Of a DNA stretch of 64,000 bases, positions 8,464-17,013 are shown piece by piece (within the stretch, counting starts at the first letter, position 1; each line of letters starts with the position of its first letter). Location: assembly GCA_902777355.1 (NCBI GenBank), contig CACYTU010000005.1, positions 1 through 64,000 on the forward strand, given 5' to 3'. The DNA comes from an uncultured Lachnospiraceae bacterium. Its GTDB lineage: Bacteria > Bacillota > Clostridia > Lachnospirales > Lachnospiraceae. The position numbers and the translations under genes were made by a program. A model generated the notes under the pieces. It did not search any database, was not told the DNA's origin, and was given only the letters and a program-made list of their open reading frames with translations.

Positions 8464-9783
8464 TCAGAGCTGTGTCATCACAAAAATGTCGTAGATGGCC
8501 CGGACAGCCGTCTCGAAGTCACGGTTCTGCACACCGATGATGATATTGAGCTCGGAGGAACCCTGGTCAATCATGCTCACGTTTACATGGGCATGCGCCA
8601 GAGCTGAGAAAATACGGCCTGCGGTGCCCCGCATGGATTTCATTCCCCTTCCGACAACAGCGATCAGGGCCAGGTCGGATTCGATTTCTACGGAATCCGG
8701 CTTTGCCAGGCGGTGAATGGCGGAAACGACCTTCTGCTCCTTCTCTATGAACTCATCTTCATGGACAACGACTGTCATGGTATCGATTCCGGAAGGCATG
8801 TGTTCGAAGGAAATCTGGTTATCCTCGAATGCCTGCAGGACCTTTCTGCCGAATCCGATCTCTGAGTTCATCATGTCCTTGGTGATCAGAACCGCGCAGA
8901 AATCCTTTCTGCCGGCGATTCCGGTGATGACATAACCGGATTTCTGGGCCGTGCTCTCGACGATCCAGGTACCCGCGTCCTCGGGACAGTTGGTATTTCT
9001 GATATTGATCGGGATTCCCTGCCTGCGCACCGGGAAGATCGCCTCCTCGTGAAGGACCGAAGCTCCCATATAAGAGAGCTCGCGCAGCTCACGGTAAGTG
9101 ATGGTCTCGATCTTGGCGGGATTTTTGATGATGTGGGGATCCGCGACCAGGAAGCCGGAGACATCGGTCCAGTTCTCGTACACATCCGCGTGGCAGGCTC
9201 CGGCCACAATGGAACCGGTTATGTCAGATCCTCCCCTTGAGAATGTCTTCACCTTTCCGTCAAAGCCGCGGCCGTAAAAACCGGGCACGACAGCATATTC
9301 CACGTCTGCAAGCAGTTTTCTGGTCTCGCGAAGGGTCTTTTTGTCATTCAGGGCTCCCTCGTCATCAAAGAAAACCATGTCGAAGGGATCGACAAACTCA
9401 AAGCCCAGGTAGGCTGCCATGATCCTGCCGTTCAGATGCTCTCCCCGTGAAGCCGCGTAATCGACGTCGGGAGTCTCGGTCATATATTTTTCTATTTCAT
9501 CGAACTGTTCGTCCAGACTGAACCCTTCCAGTTCCAGGCCCTTGATAATCTCATCGAAGCGGTCTTTGATCGTGGACAGGGTTCCGGAGAAATCCTCTCC
9601 CGCGATGGCCTCATCCGCCATCTGATAGAGAAGGTCTGTCACTTTGATATCTTCGGGAAAGCGCTTTCCGGGAGCGGAAGGGATCACATATCTTCTATCT
9701 TTGTCCGCATGGATAATCGCGCCGACCTTTTTGAACTGTTCCGAATTTGCCAGAGAGCTGCCGCCGAATTTAACTACTTTCAT
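8464..9783 (-). CDS. lysC: aspartate kinase
   Basis: 439 aa. It phosphorylates aspartate, the first step toward lysine, threonine, methionine and diaminopimelate. The amino acid kinase domain begins KFGGSSLAN and contains the active-site block FSRGGSDITGSIVAG near 185-200. Two ACT domains follow (about 300-370 and 375-439, the second with GRGMKSMRGTAGRIFSAL), the usual site of feedback inhibition. A GAGGT SD precedes the ATG. The homoserine dehydrogenase and an ACT-domain protein lie upstream on the same strand, but a terminator hairpin and an inserted mobile element separate hom from lysC, so lysC may have its own promoter. No lysine riboswitch was recognised in its leader. Confidence 0.95.
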   Translation of the reverse strand: MKVVKFGGSSLANSEQFKKVGAIIHADKDRRYVIPSAPGKRFPEDIKVTDLLYQMADEAIAGEDFSGTLSTIKDRFDEIIKGLELEGFSLDEQFDEIEKYMTETPDVDYAASRGEHLNGRIMAAYLGFEFVDPFDMVFFDDEGALNDKKTLRETRKLLADVEYAVVPGFYGRGFDGKVKTFSRGGSDITGSIVAGACHADVYENWTDVSGFLVADPHIIKNPAKIETITYRELRELSYMGASVLHEEAIFPVRRQGIPINIRNTNCPEDAGTWIVESTAQKSGYVITGIAGRKDFCAVLITKDMMNSEIGFGRKVLQAFEDNQISFEHMPSGIDTMTVVVHEDEFIEKEQKVVSAIHRLAKPDSVEIESDLALIAVVGRGMKSMRGTAGRIFSALAHAHVNVSMIDQGSSELNIIIGVQNRDFETAVRAIYDIFVMTQL

Positions 9784-9876
9784 GTTTTACAACCTCAGAT
9801 TCTGCAGAACCCGCAAGCAGGTCCGCACGTTTAACAAAATTTACCAAAATGAAGTGCGTTTCCGTCGAAGACTTTT

Positions 9877-9928
9877 GCCCGCGTATCCCACGACTAAAGT
9901 CACGGGTATTGCGCGATGAAGAATAAAT
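9877..9928 (+). repeat. palindromic repeat family A, copy A2
   Basis: Contains GCGTATCCCACGACTAAAG, then TCACGGGTATTGCGCG and the tail ATGAAGAATAAAT. The GACT/AGTC hairpin with CCC/GGG flanks matches copy A3 (minus strand, 57118-57190). The left-hand palindrome of A1 and A3 is largely eroded here. It lies in the 466-bp gap between lysC and hom, together with a terminator and mobile element B1. Confidence 0.7.
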
Positions 9929-10035
9929 ATTATCCGCAGCACCCCTCTGCGTTTTAACGGAGCACGCCGCGGTCCTCAATCTGTCTGTAACCGATTCCTC
10001 TATTATTATTTATTTATTCATTTTTTTCAACAGTA

Positions 10036-10069
10036 AAACAGACGCCCGATGCTGTTCAGGCGTCTGTTT
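10036..10069 (-). terminator. terminator hairpin after hom
   Basis: AAACAGACGCC (10036-10046) pairs perfectly with GGCGTCTGTTT (10059-10069). On the minus strand, the direction of hom, it is followed by TTTTACTG. Its right arm is one of the two 8-bp direct repeats of element B1, so B1 inserted at the foot of this stem. Confidence 0.75.
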
Positions 10070-10212
10070 GTTACTGGTCACACCGTGACCAGTAACAAGG
10101 CGTTTTCCATTCCAAATTGGCTTTCTGCCAATGGAAAACGCCCTTGAGCCCAGTCAAAATGACTGCCCCCGCACCAAACAGCTAAGTGTTTGGTGCGGGT
10201 GTGACTTGTAAC
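10070..10212 (+). mobile_element. MITE-like element family B, copy B1
   Basis: 143 bp flanked by the perfect 8-bp direct repeat GTCTGTTT (10062-10069 and 10213-10220). Ends are GTTACTGGTCACACC and, read inward from the other side, GTTACAAGTCACACC (13 of 15 match). Three hairpins follow one another: 10070-10096 (11-bp perfect stem), 10099-10142 (13-bp perfect stem) and 10168-10199 (13-bp perfect stem). No coding frame of note. It must be moved by a transposase encoded elsewhere. Confidence 0.88.
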
Positions 10213-10249
10213 GTCTGTTTTGATTTTAATACAATCACGGCCAGCGGTC

Positions 10250-11467
10250 TCAGCCCAGTATGCGGATCGAGCTGCGGACATCGGAAAACTGCTTAAGCAG
10301 TTCCGCAAAAGCTGCCTCCGCCACCGGAGGGGTCACAAAGGCGAAATCATCTTCCGGCCCGCATCCGGGCGCTGCCTGTTTGCACCCTTCGAACAGATCC
10401 AGAGCCTTGTCTTTTTCGGAAGCTGCGACGCGCACGAAGAAGCGGCCGGTTTTACTGCCCGGATCTGAGAGCTCCATAACCTCGTCAGACCAGCGGACAG
10501 GTATGTTCTGTCCAATGTTCATGGCGCAGTCCACCATGTCGGATACAACCGCGCTGGCAGTAGGGAACTTGCCCGCTCCACGCCCGTAGAACATGACATT
10601 GTCCAGCAGGTTGCCGTGCACGAATACCGCGTTGAAGACGCCTTCCACACCGTGAAGGGGGTGAGACGCAGGGACCATATAGGGAGCAGTGCGGACATAG
10701 AAGGTTCCTGCCTTCTCGTCGCGCTCGCTGATGCCAAGAAGCTTGATCGCCCTGCCTATACTGCGCGCATAGGCGACATCGGTCATGGAAATGCTGCTGA
10801 TTCCCTCACAGGGGATATCTTCGTACCGGACTGTCTTTCCGCACATGAGAGATGAGAGAATGGCAATCTTGCGGCATGCATCGTGACCTTCGATATCAGC
10901 CTCCGGATTCTTCTCCGCATATCCTTTGGACTGCGCTTCGCGCAATACTTCATCGAAGGAGATCTCCTCGTGCTCCATTCTGGTCATCATATAGTTGGTC
11001 GTCCCGTTCAGGATCCCGATGATCTGTGTGATTGATTCGGGGGCAAGGGAGACGTTCATGGGGCGGATGATCGGAATGCCGCCGCCGACACTTGCTTCAA
11101 AAAGGTAAGAGCAGTGATTTTCAGCGGCTATTTTCAGAAGCTCCGGGCCATGGGCTGCCACTAGTTCTTTATTGGAGGTGCAGACGCTGATTCCCTTCTC
11201 AAGAGCCTTCTTTGAGAAAGTATAAGCGGGTTCTTTTCCTCCCATTGTCTCACAGATCACTTTGATCTCCGGATCTTCGAGAATGATGTTAAAGTCGTGG
11301 ACAACTCTGTCCTTGTAGGGGCTGTCAGGAAAATCACGGAGGTCCAGAATGTATTTGACTTCAATTCCTTCGGGAAGACGCCTGTCGATCGATTCTCTGT
11401 TGATATCGATCAGTTCGACTACACCGCTTCCGACTGTTCCAAATCCCAACACAGCTGCTTTAATCAT
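10250..11467 (-). CDS. hom: homoserine dehydrogenase
   Basis: 405 aa. It reduces aspartate semialdehyde to homoserine with NAD(P)H, the branch toward threonine and methionine. The Rossmann motif is LGFGTVGSGVVE at the N-terminus; the catalytic region has GILNGTTNYMMTRM and KGYAEKNPEADIEGHDACRK. The C-terminus is shorter than the about 430-aa forms with a full ACT domain, so feedback control may rest on the separate ACT protein encoded just upstream. SD AAAGGAA before the ATG at 11467. It is probably cotranscribed with that ACT gene (119-bp gap) and ends at the hairpin at 10036-10069. Confidence 0.94.
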   Translation of the reverse strand: MIKAAVLGFGTVGSGVVELIDINRESIDRRLPEGIEVKYILDLRDFPDSPYKDRVVHDFNIILEDPEIKVICETMGGKEPAYTFSKKALEKGISVCTSNKELVAAHGPELLKIAAENHCSYLFEASVGGGIPIIRPMNVSLAPESITQIIGILNGTTNYMMTRMEHEEISFDEVLREAQSKGYAEKNPEADIEGHDACRKIAILSSLMCGKTVRYEDIPCEGISSISMTDVAYARSIGRAIKLLGISERDEKAGTFYVRTAPYMVPASHPLHGVEGVFNAVFVHGNLLDNVMFYGRGAGKFPTASAVVSDMVDCAMNIGQNIPVRWSDEVMELSDPGSKTGRFFVRVAASEKDKALDLFEGCKQAAPGCGPEDDFAFVTPPVAEAAFAELLKQFSDVRSSIRILG

Positions 11468-11586
11468 TTTGCCATTCCTTTCCTTATTGCTTCAGGCATA
11501 GCGCGCCGCAATAACAAACAGCCGCAATATCCTGTTTCAGTCATTAATTCAGTAATTCCGTTCCGGCTCTGCGCCGTATCCATCTG

Positions 11587-12024
11587 TCACCGCCCTGTGA
11601 CACGCACCCGCCGCACGCCGCTTCTCGAGGTGATTCGGTCTATGATGGTCTTCACGTTATCCGCGTTCTCCAGCATCTGCATGCTGATACTGACAACGGC
11701 AGTTCCATCCACGGGGATTGCCTGATGAATGGTGAGTATGTTTGCACCGCACTGGGCGATGGTCTGCAGCAGATCCGACAGAATGCCTGCCCGGTCACTG
11801 ACCTCACATACAATGGTCAGCATTGATCCCGGAATATTGTTGTGAAACTCTTCCACAGCATCTTTAAATTTGTAAAAAGAGCTTCTGGCTACTCCAACCC
11901 TTTCAACGGCCTCGTTGACTGTCCGGGCTTCCCCGGTAGAAAGAAGCCGGTTGGCTTCGGCCACTTTCTTCAGGACCGAAGGCATGGCAGACTCATGCAC
12001 TATGTAATAGGAAGTGCCCTCCAT
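11587..12024 (-). CDS. UPF0735-family ACT domain protein (PheB-like)
   Basis: 145 aa. The N-terminal half is a small helical segment with GVARSSFYKFKDAVEEF, resembling the PheB family of Bacillus. The C-terminal half (about 68-145) is an ACT domain: LTIVCEVSDRAGILSDLLQ, then ANILTIHQAIP. ACT domains bind amino acids, and this family is often found next to hom or pheA, as here upstream of hom. It probably tunes aspartate-family synthesis as a separate regulatory chain; this is inferred from position. GGAGAT SD before the ATG. Confidence 0.85.
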   Translation of the reverse strand: MEGTSYYIVHESAMPSVLKKVAEANRLLSTGEARTVNEAVERVGVARSSFYKFKDAVEEFHNNIPGSMLTIVCEVSDRAGILSDLLQTIAQCGANILTIHQAIPVDGTAVVSISMQMLENADNVKTIIDRITSRSGVRRVRVTGR

Positions 12025-12091
12025 AATATATCTCCGCTCTCCTTCTTACCAGATAAGGTGACTGAGTACAAAATCAGATTGACGGAACCGC

Positions 12092-12244
12092 TTTACTCGT
12101 CACACCATGACCAGGGTGTGACGGTAACGTTGCGTTCGGCGATCCCAATTTCGCTACGCGAAAAGTCGAACGCCCTAAACTCCGTTTTTTGAGCGCTCAG
12201 GCGCTCAAAAACACGTCGAATCTGGCGGCGGAGTGACTTGTAAC
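12092..12244 (+). mobile_element. MITE-like element family B, copy B2
   Basis: 153 bp, flanked by GGAACCGC (12084-12091) and CGAACCGC (12245-12252), 7 of 8 matching. Left end TTTACTCGTCACACC; right end inward GTTACAAGTCACTCC. Three hairpins as in B1, but the second and third stems have different sequences (second built on GCGTTCG/CGAACGC, third on GTTTTTTGAGCGC/GCGCTCAAAAAC). It lies in the 492-bp gap upstream of the ACT gene. Confidence 0.85.
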
Positions 12245-12257
12245 CGAACCGCTTCTA

Positions 12258-12324
12258 TTCCAGCTCCGCAGTCCGCCTCTAGCGGACGCTTCTTTTCCAG
12301 CTCCGCAGTCCGCCTCTAGCGGAC
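12258..12324. repeat. 30-bp direct repeat, two copies, 37-bp period
   Basis: Identical 30-bp units at 12258-12287 and 12295-12324, each holding the palindrome GTCCGC-CTCTA-GCGGAC. The rest of the gap to 12516 is T-rich and shows nothing else. Confidence 0.85.
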
Positions 12325-12516
12325 ATTTGTACGTGCACGATGGATATCTTAACATGATGAGAGCATGATTGCAAGGGGATAGCTCACTTTTACTGAACTT
12401 TTACTGAACTTTTCCGCTTATTTTTCCAACTATACTTTTTCGTTTTCCGGTTTTGCCGGCAGCTATTCTGATTGACACTGTACGGGCTTGTGTTCCCCTG
12501 TGCCAGTCATTTTTTG

Positions 12517-15500
12517 TCAGCCGGCTGAAATCTGCCGGGTTCTGGTCAGCCGGCGGCGGATCATGCCGGCTATGAGGACAAGGGCTGTCAGGATCGAGAC
12601 CGCTGACGCCGGAACAAAACCGTGAGGCAGATAGGTGAAGCGGATCTCATGAGTTCCCTGGGGTACAAACACTGCTGTCAGACCGAAATCCGCGCGTTCC
12701 ACCTTTGCGGGCTCACCATCCACAGTTGCGGAAAAGCCCTTGTCGTAGGGCACGGAAAACAGGACCAGATTGTCATTTTCCATCTCAGCTGTGGCGTGGA
12801 AGCCGTTTCTGTCAGGAACGAATTCCGTGCATGCAGAAGCCGCCCTCTGTTCACACCACTGAGTGAACTCCGGGTAAGGCATTTTTTCAGTATAAAGTTC
12901 AGTGTCCTTCGTCATCAGGTGACCGTATTTTTCCGCCATTTCGTCGGACAGGATCAGGTCTTTTACAAGCACCCGGTCCGAGACCTCGCCGTTTTCCAGC
13001 TGGTCGTAATCGTCCTCAGTCATGTAATAGTCAAATACAATTCCCATGGGAATATAGTTTTCCGTCTCATAGACGTTGTAGCCATTTTCCGTATTGATCA
13101 GGCTGTATCCATTGATCCCGCCCTCGTCAGTGTAGCTGCTGTCAGAATTGACCAGGGAATTCTCCAGGTAGTATCTCACTGACATGATGGCCCTGGCTCC
13201 GATTCTCTGGAAGGGAAGCGTAGATTCTACGGTCCTGATCATACCGATTCCCCGGTACCACTTGAATATGGAAGGATGTACCGTGCTCTCGAAGCAGTGC
13301 ATGGTGGGGATTCCCCAGACCATCTCATAGTTTGTCGAAGTGCTGTCCGTCTCCACTCTGGAGAAGGGAGAGGGAACCCAGGCGTCCATTCCGGAGTCAC
13401 CTAAGATAGAGCCTGTTTCCTTTGTCTCTTCCACGAGCCTGAGATAGTCTTCGTCACTCTTTGCCTTTTTCCTTTTTTCGTCTTCCTTATGATCCTTGGG
13501 GGTTTTATCCTCTCCCTGAAGTATATCCGGCAGATCCGCAGCAGGAGCAATTCCGGGGATCCTGTCGGCCTCTTGTGCAGATTCTCCGCCGTCTTCCCCC
13601 TGTGCCTGTTGCTCCACCTCGAAGGAGGGACGCAGAGAAAACATCTGCAGCCTCCATTTTTCAAAACCTTTATAGGAGATCAGAGAACTGCCGTTTTTCA
13701 CCACTGCCATTGTCGAGATGACACAGCAGGCCATGGTCAGCAGCAGACAAACAAGGCCGGGAACAAAGGTGGGTTTTTTCCTTTCTTTCAGACCAGATCC
13801 CTTATCCTCCTCTTGCGGGGGATTATCCAATCCGGCAGAACCGTTGTCTTCTGAGCCGGCGGAATCACCGTTCTCATCCATTTGGGAGAGATCTTCTGAA
13901 AGGACAGGGCTGATCTCCTCATCCCTCTGGGACAGTTCTTCTGAAAGGACAGGGCTGATCTCCTCATCCCTCTGGGACAGTTCTTCCGAAAGGACAGGGC
14001 TGATCTCCTCATCCCTCTGGGACAGTTCGTCCGAAAGGACAGGGCTTATTTCCTCATCCCTTTGGGAAAGTTCTTCCGAAAGGACAGGGTTGTCATCTCC
14101 GCCTTTTTTGGGGAGACTGTCCGAAGGGACAGCTTCATCTGAGACCGGATTCTCATCTCTTCTGCCGGTCCCGGTGGATTTTTCAAATACAGGAAACAGG
14201 TCGTTGAATTTCCGTTTGATCAGTATTATGACAAAGAGCATAGCTGAACACAGAAGGGTTGCCATGATTTCCATGTTCAGAAGTTTTCTGTTTTCACATA
14301 TTTTCGTAAAGCTCCATTCCCCGCCCTCATATACAGGCAGAAAGCACATAAGGATAAAGAGCCCTGTACAGGCAAGTGAAAGAGCCGCCCCCTTTGAAAA
14401 GGCAGAGCACTCCTTTTCTTCCAGGACTTCCGCGGTCATACAGGCACACAAAAGGACAGGCATATAGAACCAGCGCGCGTAATAGTTTTCGTTCAGAGCG
14501 GAAAAAACCGAACACAGAACCGGGACAAAAGCCATTACTGCCAGCACTGTAAGGAGTGTGTTTTTCCAGTTTCTGCGCCGAATCATGCGGAAGGCAAAGA
14601 CGCCGGCCATAGCAAAGCAGGGCAGATAAAAAGCCAGCGACCCGTTCCTTATATAATCACTGGAAAAAAGCGTGCCGCGGGCAATCAGGTCCGGCACCAT
14701 AAACAGGGATTTCACTATAGCCAGAGGAGTCGTCGAATCGGGGTAAACAACCAGATCATAGCCGCTGAGAAATTCCGATATGCGGGAATTGCCCATGATT
14801 CCGCCTACAGACTGCACCAGGAAAAAGGCGGCCAGAAGAAGGCCGGCTGCCGCAGCCGCGGCGATCTGCAGGACTTGCGCCAGGGCAGACAGTATGCCTT
14901 CCGCCCGCACGCTCCTGATCCCCCAGCGTACTGTGTAATAGAGGACCAGGAAGACAACCTGTCCGAAGAAGAAATAGTAGTTGATCACGGACATCAGGGC
15001 CGTCAAAAGGATGAAGCCGTACAGACCCCTGCCTGCTCCTTTGCCTTCACTCCCTCCTTCCCTCCTTCCCTCGACAAAGCGGTCAAAGCACAGTAGATAT
15101 AACGGGAAAAAGGCTGTCGCGTCGTGGAAATGCTGGAAGACAATATTACAGGCCTGAAAACCGGAAAAGGCATAGAGATAAGCCCCCAGAGCTGCTGCCC
15201 TGTCAGTCCTTGTCTGTGTCCTGATCCAGGCAAAGGCAGTGACAGAGGCCGTCCCGCATTTGAGAGCCATCAAAAAGGGCATCATATAGGGAAGCCATGC
15301 CTCGGGAAAGGGAATCGTCAGCCAGAAGAAGGGACTCCCCCAGAGATAAAAGGAAAAGGTTCCTCCCATATTGCCGCCAAGGTCCACCAGAGGATTCCAG
15401 AACAGACGCCCCTGGCGGACCGCGCGATGGGCGAAGATCAGGAAAGGAACCTGCTGGACATTATAATCTCCGTAATAAAAGAACAGGCCGTCGTGAGTAA

Positions 15501-15603
15501 TTAAAAAAGGAAGGACTGCAAGAAAATAGATCAGCATTCCCCCCAAAAAAACTGCAGCAGGCACTATTCTGTTTCTGTTTTCATTCATGGTTTTCATATA
15601 CAC
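12517..15603 (-). CDS. YfhO-family multispanning membrane protein
   Basis: 1028 aa. An N-terminal helix (VFLGGMLIYFLAVLPFLI) is followed by an extracytoplasmic loop with GDYNVQQVPF and NPLVDLGGNMGG, the first-loop pattern of YfhO proteins (GT-C-like fold). About 12 further membrane helices follow to residue 480. A charged repeat (about 505-575) and one helix (about 610-630) come next, then a large extracytoplasmic domain ending VPYDKGFSATVDGEPAK, typical of the family, and a last helix. Bacillus YfhO takes part in glycosylation of lipoteichoic acid; a lipid-linked sugar transferase role is inferred. The GTG at 15603 has no clear SD; ATG codons at 15597 and 15588 are alternatives. Confidence 0.88.
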   Translation of the reverse strand: MYMKTMNENRNRIVPAAVFLGGMLIYFLAVLPFLITHDGLFFYYGDYNVQQVPFLIFAHRAVRQGRLFWNPLVDLGGNMGGTFSFYLWGSPFFWLTIPFPEAWLPYMMPFLMALKCGTASVTAFAWIRTQTRTDRAAALGAYLYAFSGFQACNIVFQHFHDATAFFPLYLLCFDRFVEGRREGGSEGKGAGRGLYGFILLTALMSVINYYFFFGQVVFLVLYYTVRWGIRSVRAEGILSALAQVLQIAAAAAAGLLLAAFFLVQSVGGIMGNSRISEFLSGYDLVVYPDSTTPLAIVKSLFMVPDLIARGTLFSSDYIRNGSLAFYLPCFAMAGVFAFRMIRRRNWKNTLLTVLAVMAFVPVLCSVFSALNENYYARWFYMPVLLCACMTAEVLEEKECSAFSKGAALSLACTGLFILMCFLPVYEGGEWSFTKICENRKLLNMEIMATLLCSAMLFVIILIKRKFNDLFPVFEKSTGTGRRDENPVSDEAVPSDSLPKKGGDDNPVLSEELSQRDEEISPVLSDELSQRDEEISPVLSEELSQRDEEISPVLSEELSQRDEEISPVLSEDLSQMDENGDSAGSEDNGSAGLDNPPQEEDKGSGLKERKKPTFVPGLVCLLLTMACCVISTMAVVKNGSSLISYKGFEKWRLQMFSLRPSFEVEQQAQGEDGGESAQEADRIPGIAPAADLPDILQGEDKTPKDHKEDEKRKKAKSDEDYLRLVEETKETGSILGDSGMDAWVPSPFSRVETDSTSTNYEMVWGIPTMHCFESTVHPSIFKWYRGIGMIRTVESTLPFQRIGARAIMSVRYYLENSLVNSDSSYTDEGGINGYSLINTENGYNVYETENYIPMGIVFDYYMTEDDYDQLENGEVSDRVLVKDLILSDEMAEKYGHLMTKDTELYTEKMPYPEFTQWCEQRAASACTEFVPDRNGFHATAEMENDNLVLFSVPYDKGFSATVDGEPAKVERADFGLTAVFVPQGTHEIRFTYLPHGFVPASAVSILTALVLIAGMIRRRLTRTRQISAG
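13891..14090 (-). repeat. in-frame 45-bp tandem repeat in the YfhO-family gene
   Basis: Units start at 13901, 13946, 13991, 14036 and (partial) 14081. Each encodes a 15-residue acidic unit of the type VLSEELSQRDEEISP. It lies in a hydrophilic linker between membrane helices. Neighbouring copies differ by only one to four bases, suggesting recent expansion. Confidence 0.92.
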
Positions 15604-15687
15604 CGTTTATCCGCCGGCTGTCCCTTTGTTATCGACAGCAGGGCATTTCCCCTCAGGATAATCTTTGCGGGACAAAGTTATGATTTG

Positions 15688-15726
15688 TGCCCTGCCGTAC
15701 AGGGACCGCCCCCTTCCGGCAGGGCA
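15688..15726. other. intergenic hairpin between yerC-like gene and yfhO-like gene
   Basis: TGCCCTGCCG (15688-15697) pairs with CGGCAGGGCA (15717-15726). No T-run follows on either strand, so it is a weak terminator at best. Confidence 0.5.
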
Positions 15727-15759
15727 GGCTGTGATCCAAATCCGCCCCGCATCCCGCAT

Positions 15760-16095
15760 TTATTTCCTTGATCTTTTATCCGGACGCTGGTCTGTTTCAG
15801 GCATCTGGTAGGATTTCATTCTGGCAAAGACCATATCATAGCCGTCATTTCCGTAACTGAGCGAGCGGTTGACGCGGCTTATGGTCGCAGTCGACGCGCC
15901 GGTCTTCTCAGCGATCTTAAGATATGTATCTTTGCGCTTGAGCATGGAGGCCACTTCGAACCTCTGAGAGAGCGACAACAGTTCATTTACCGTACACAGA
16001 TCCTCAAAAAACTGAAAACACTCCTCTTCGTCCTGGAGTGTCAGTATTGCCTCAAATAGATGTTTGACAGCTTCTGTCCGGATTTTATTGTTCAT
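15760..16095 (-). CDS. YerC/YecD-type TrpR-like repressor
   Basis: 111 aa from the ATG at 16095 (GGGGG upstream); an upstream TTG in frame is not favoured. The TrpR-like helix-turn-helix is visible: LCTVNELLSLSQRFEVASML, then TYLKIAEKTGASTATISRVNRSL, where GASTATISRVNR is the recognition helix. These proteins share the fold of the Trp repressor, but their ligand is not established and they should not be assumed to control trp genes. The gene stands alone, minus strand, upstream of the YfhO-family gene with 156 bp between. Confidence 0.88.
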   Translation of the reverse strand: MNNKIRTEAVKHLFEAILTLQDEEECFQFFEDLCTVNELLSLSQRFEVASMLKRKDTYLKIAEKTGASTATISRVNRSLSYGNDGYDMVFARMKSYQMPETDQRPDKRSRK

Positions 16096-16358
16096 GTATA
16101 CCCCCAAAGAGTGTCTGTAAAAAGCTGACAGGATGACGACCTGCCATTAGAATGGATTGTCAGGCAGTTCATGCTTTCCGAAAACCTGTAAATCAATATC
16201 CCGGGAACAGTCCTCTGCTTAGCATAAATCCGCTTTTGCCTTTTATTATATTAGCATTTTAAAACTGTGAAGTAAAGAAGCAACAGGACACTCATTTTGC
16301 TATATCAAAGGGGTTATTTTTTTGTACATCTGAAAATCCTTATACAAGGCAAAAACGC

Positions 16359-16387
16359 TTTACTTTTGATTTTACTTGTGTTATGTT
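16359..16387 (+). promoter_or_regulatory. promoter and leader of the cold-shock gene
   Basis: TTTACT (16359-16364), 17-bp spacer, TATGTT (16382-16387). The leader of about 80 bases to the ATG is very A/T-rich with a pyrimidine tract, as is common for csp mRNAs. The 376-bp gap 16096-16471 otherwise shows only divergent A/T-rich promoter-like sequence for the yerC-like gene. Confidence 0.6.
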
Positions 16388-16471
16388 AAGTCTGTTGCAC
16401 TAAAGAAAATGTAGCGCATTTTTTTTATGCATTATACAAGTTTTAATTTTTTTGTTTTGGAGGTGCCAGCA

Positions 16472-16672
16472 ATGAGTAAAGGAACTGTCAAGTGGTTCAA
16501 CAACCAAAAGGGATTTGGATTTATTTCTGATTCTGAAGGCAACGATGTATTCGTTCACTTCAGTGGTATCAATCAGGAAGGTTTCAAGTCTCTGGAAGAA
16601 GGCGAAGCAGTCGAATATGATGTGATCCAGGGTCAGAAAGGACCTCAGGCTGTTAACGTCACAAAACTCTGA
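16472..16672 (+). CDS. cold-shock protein (Csp/CspA family)
   Basis: 66 aa, one cold-shock domain filling the whole protein. The RNA-binding motifs are intact: [12 protein letters not shown] (RNP1, KGFGFI) and DVFVHFS (RNP2, VFVHF). It binds single-stranded RNA or DNA in the cytoplasm and prevents secondary structure at low temperature. The ATG at 16472 follows GGAGG at 8-base spacing. The longer frame upstream (from 16427) runs through the leader and is rejected. Monocistronic, with its own promoter and a strong terminator at 16838. Confidence 0.96.
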   Translation: MSKGTVKWFNNQKGFGFISDSEGNDVFVHFSGINQEGFKSLEEGEAVEYDVIQGQKGPQAVNVTKL

Positions 16673-16837
16673 TTCAGAAGTTTTACTAATATTCCAATCT
16701 GCGGAAATGTTGAACAATGTCTATTAATCCGGACAGCTTTGACAGTCTCCCGGACAGATGAATATATTCAGTGGGATTAATTCTGACATAAAAAACTGAC
16801 ATGAAGATATTGACATACTATTTATGAAAGAAATCAC

Positions 16838-16868
16838 AAAACCGGCACATTGATCTGTGCCGGTTTTT
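16838..16868 (+). terminator. terminator of the cold-shock gene
   Basis: AAAACCGGCACA pairs with TGTGCCGGTTTT around a 6-base loop, followed by TCTTTTTTC. The 341-bp gap 16673-17013 holds this terminator and otherwise nothing recognised. Confidence 0.92.
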
Positions 16869-17013
16869 CTTTTTTCTTATGACACGGTCTGCAGAACCGC
16901 GCAATGCATTTTTTTCATCTGACGCAGTATTGATCATAAGCGGAACACGGGCATTGGCAATGCGGTTTCCCGTCTTTCGCAATATCGATATTGTTCCTCA
17001 GCGGTCCGCGGAC

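Noticed and set aside
9784-10249. Lysine riboswitch upstream of lysC
   Set aside because: The gap is explained by a family A repeat, a terminator and element B1; no riboswitch core was recognised.
15760-16095. Assigning the TrpR-like protein as the regulator of the orphan trpB
   Set aside because: YerC-type proteins share only the fold with TrpR; no shared operator was seen and the genes are 12 kb apart.
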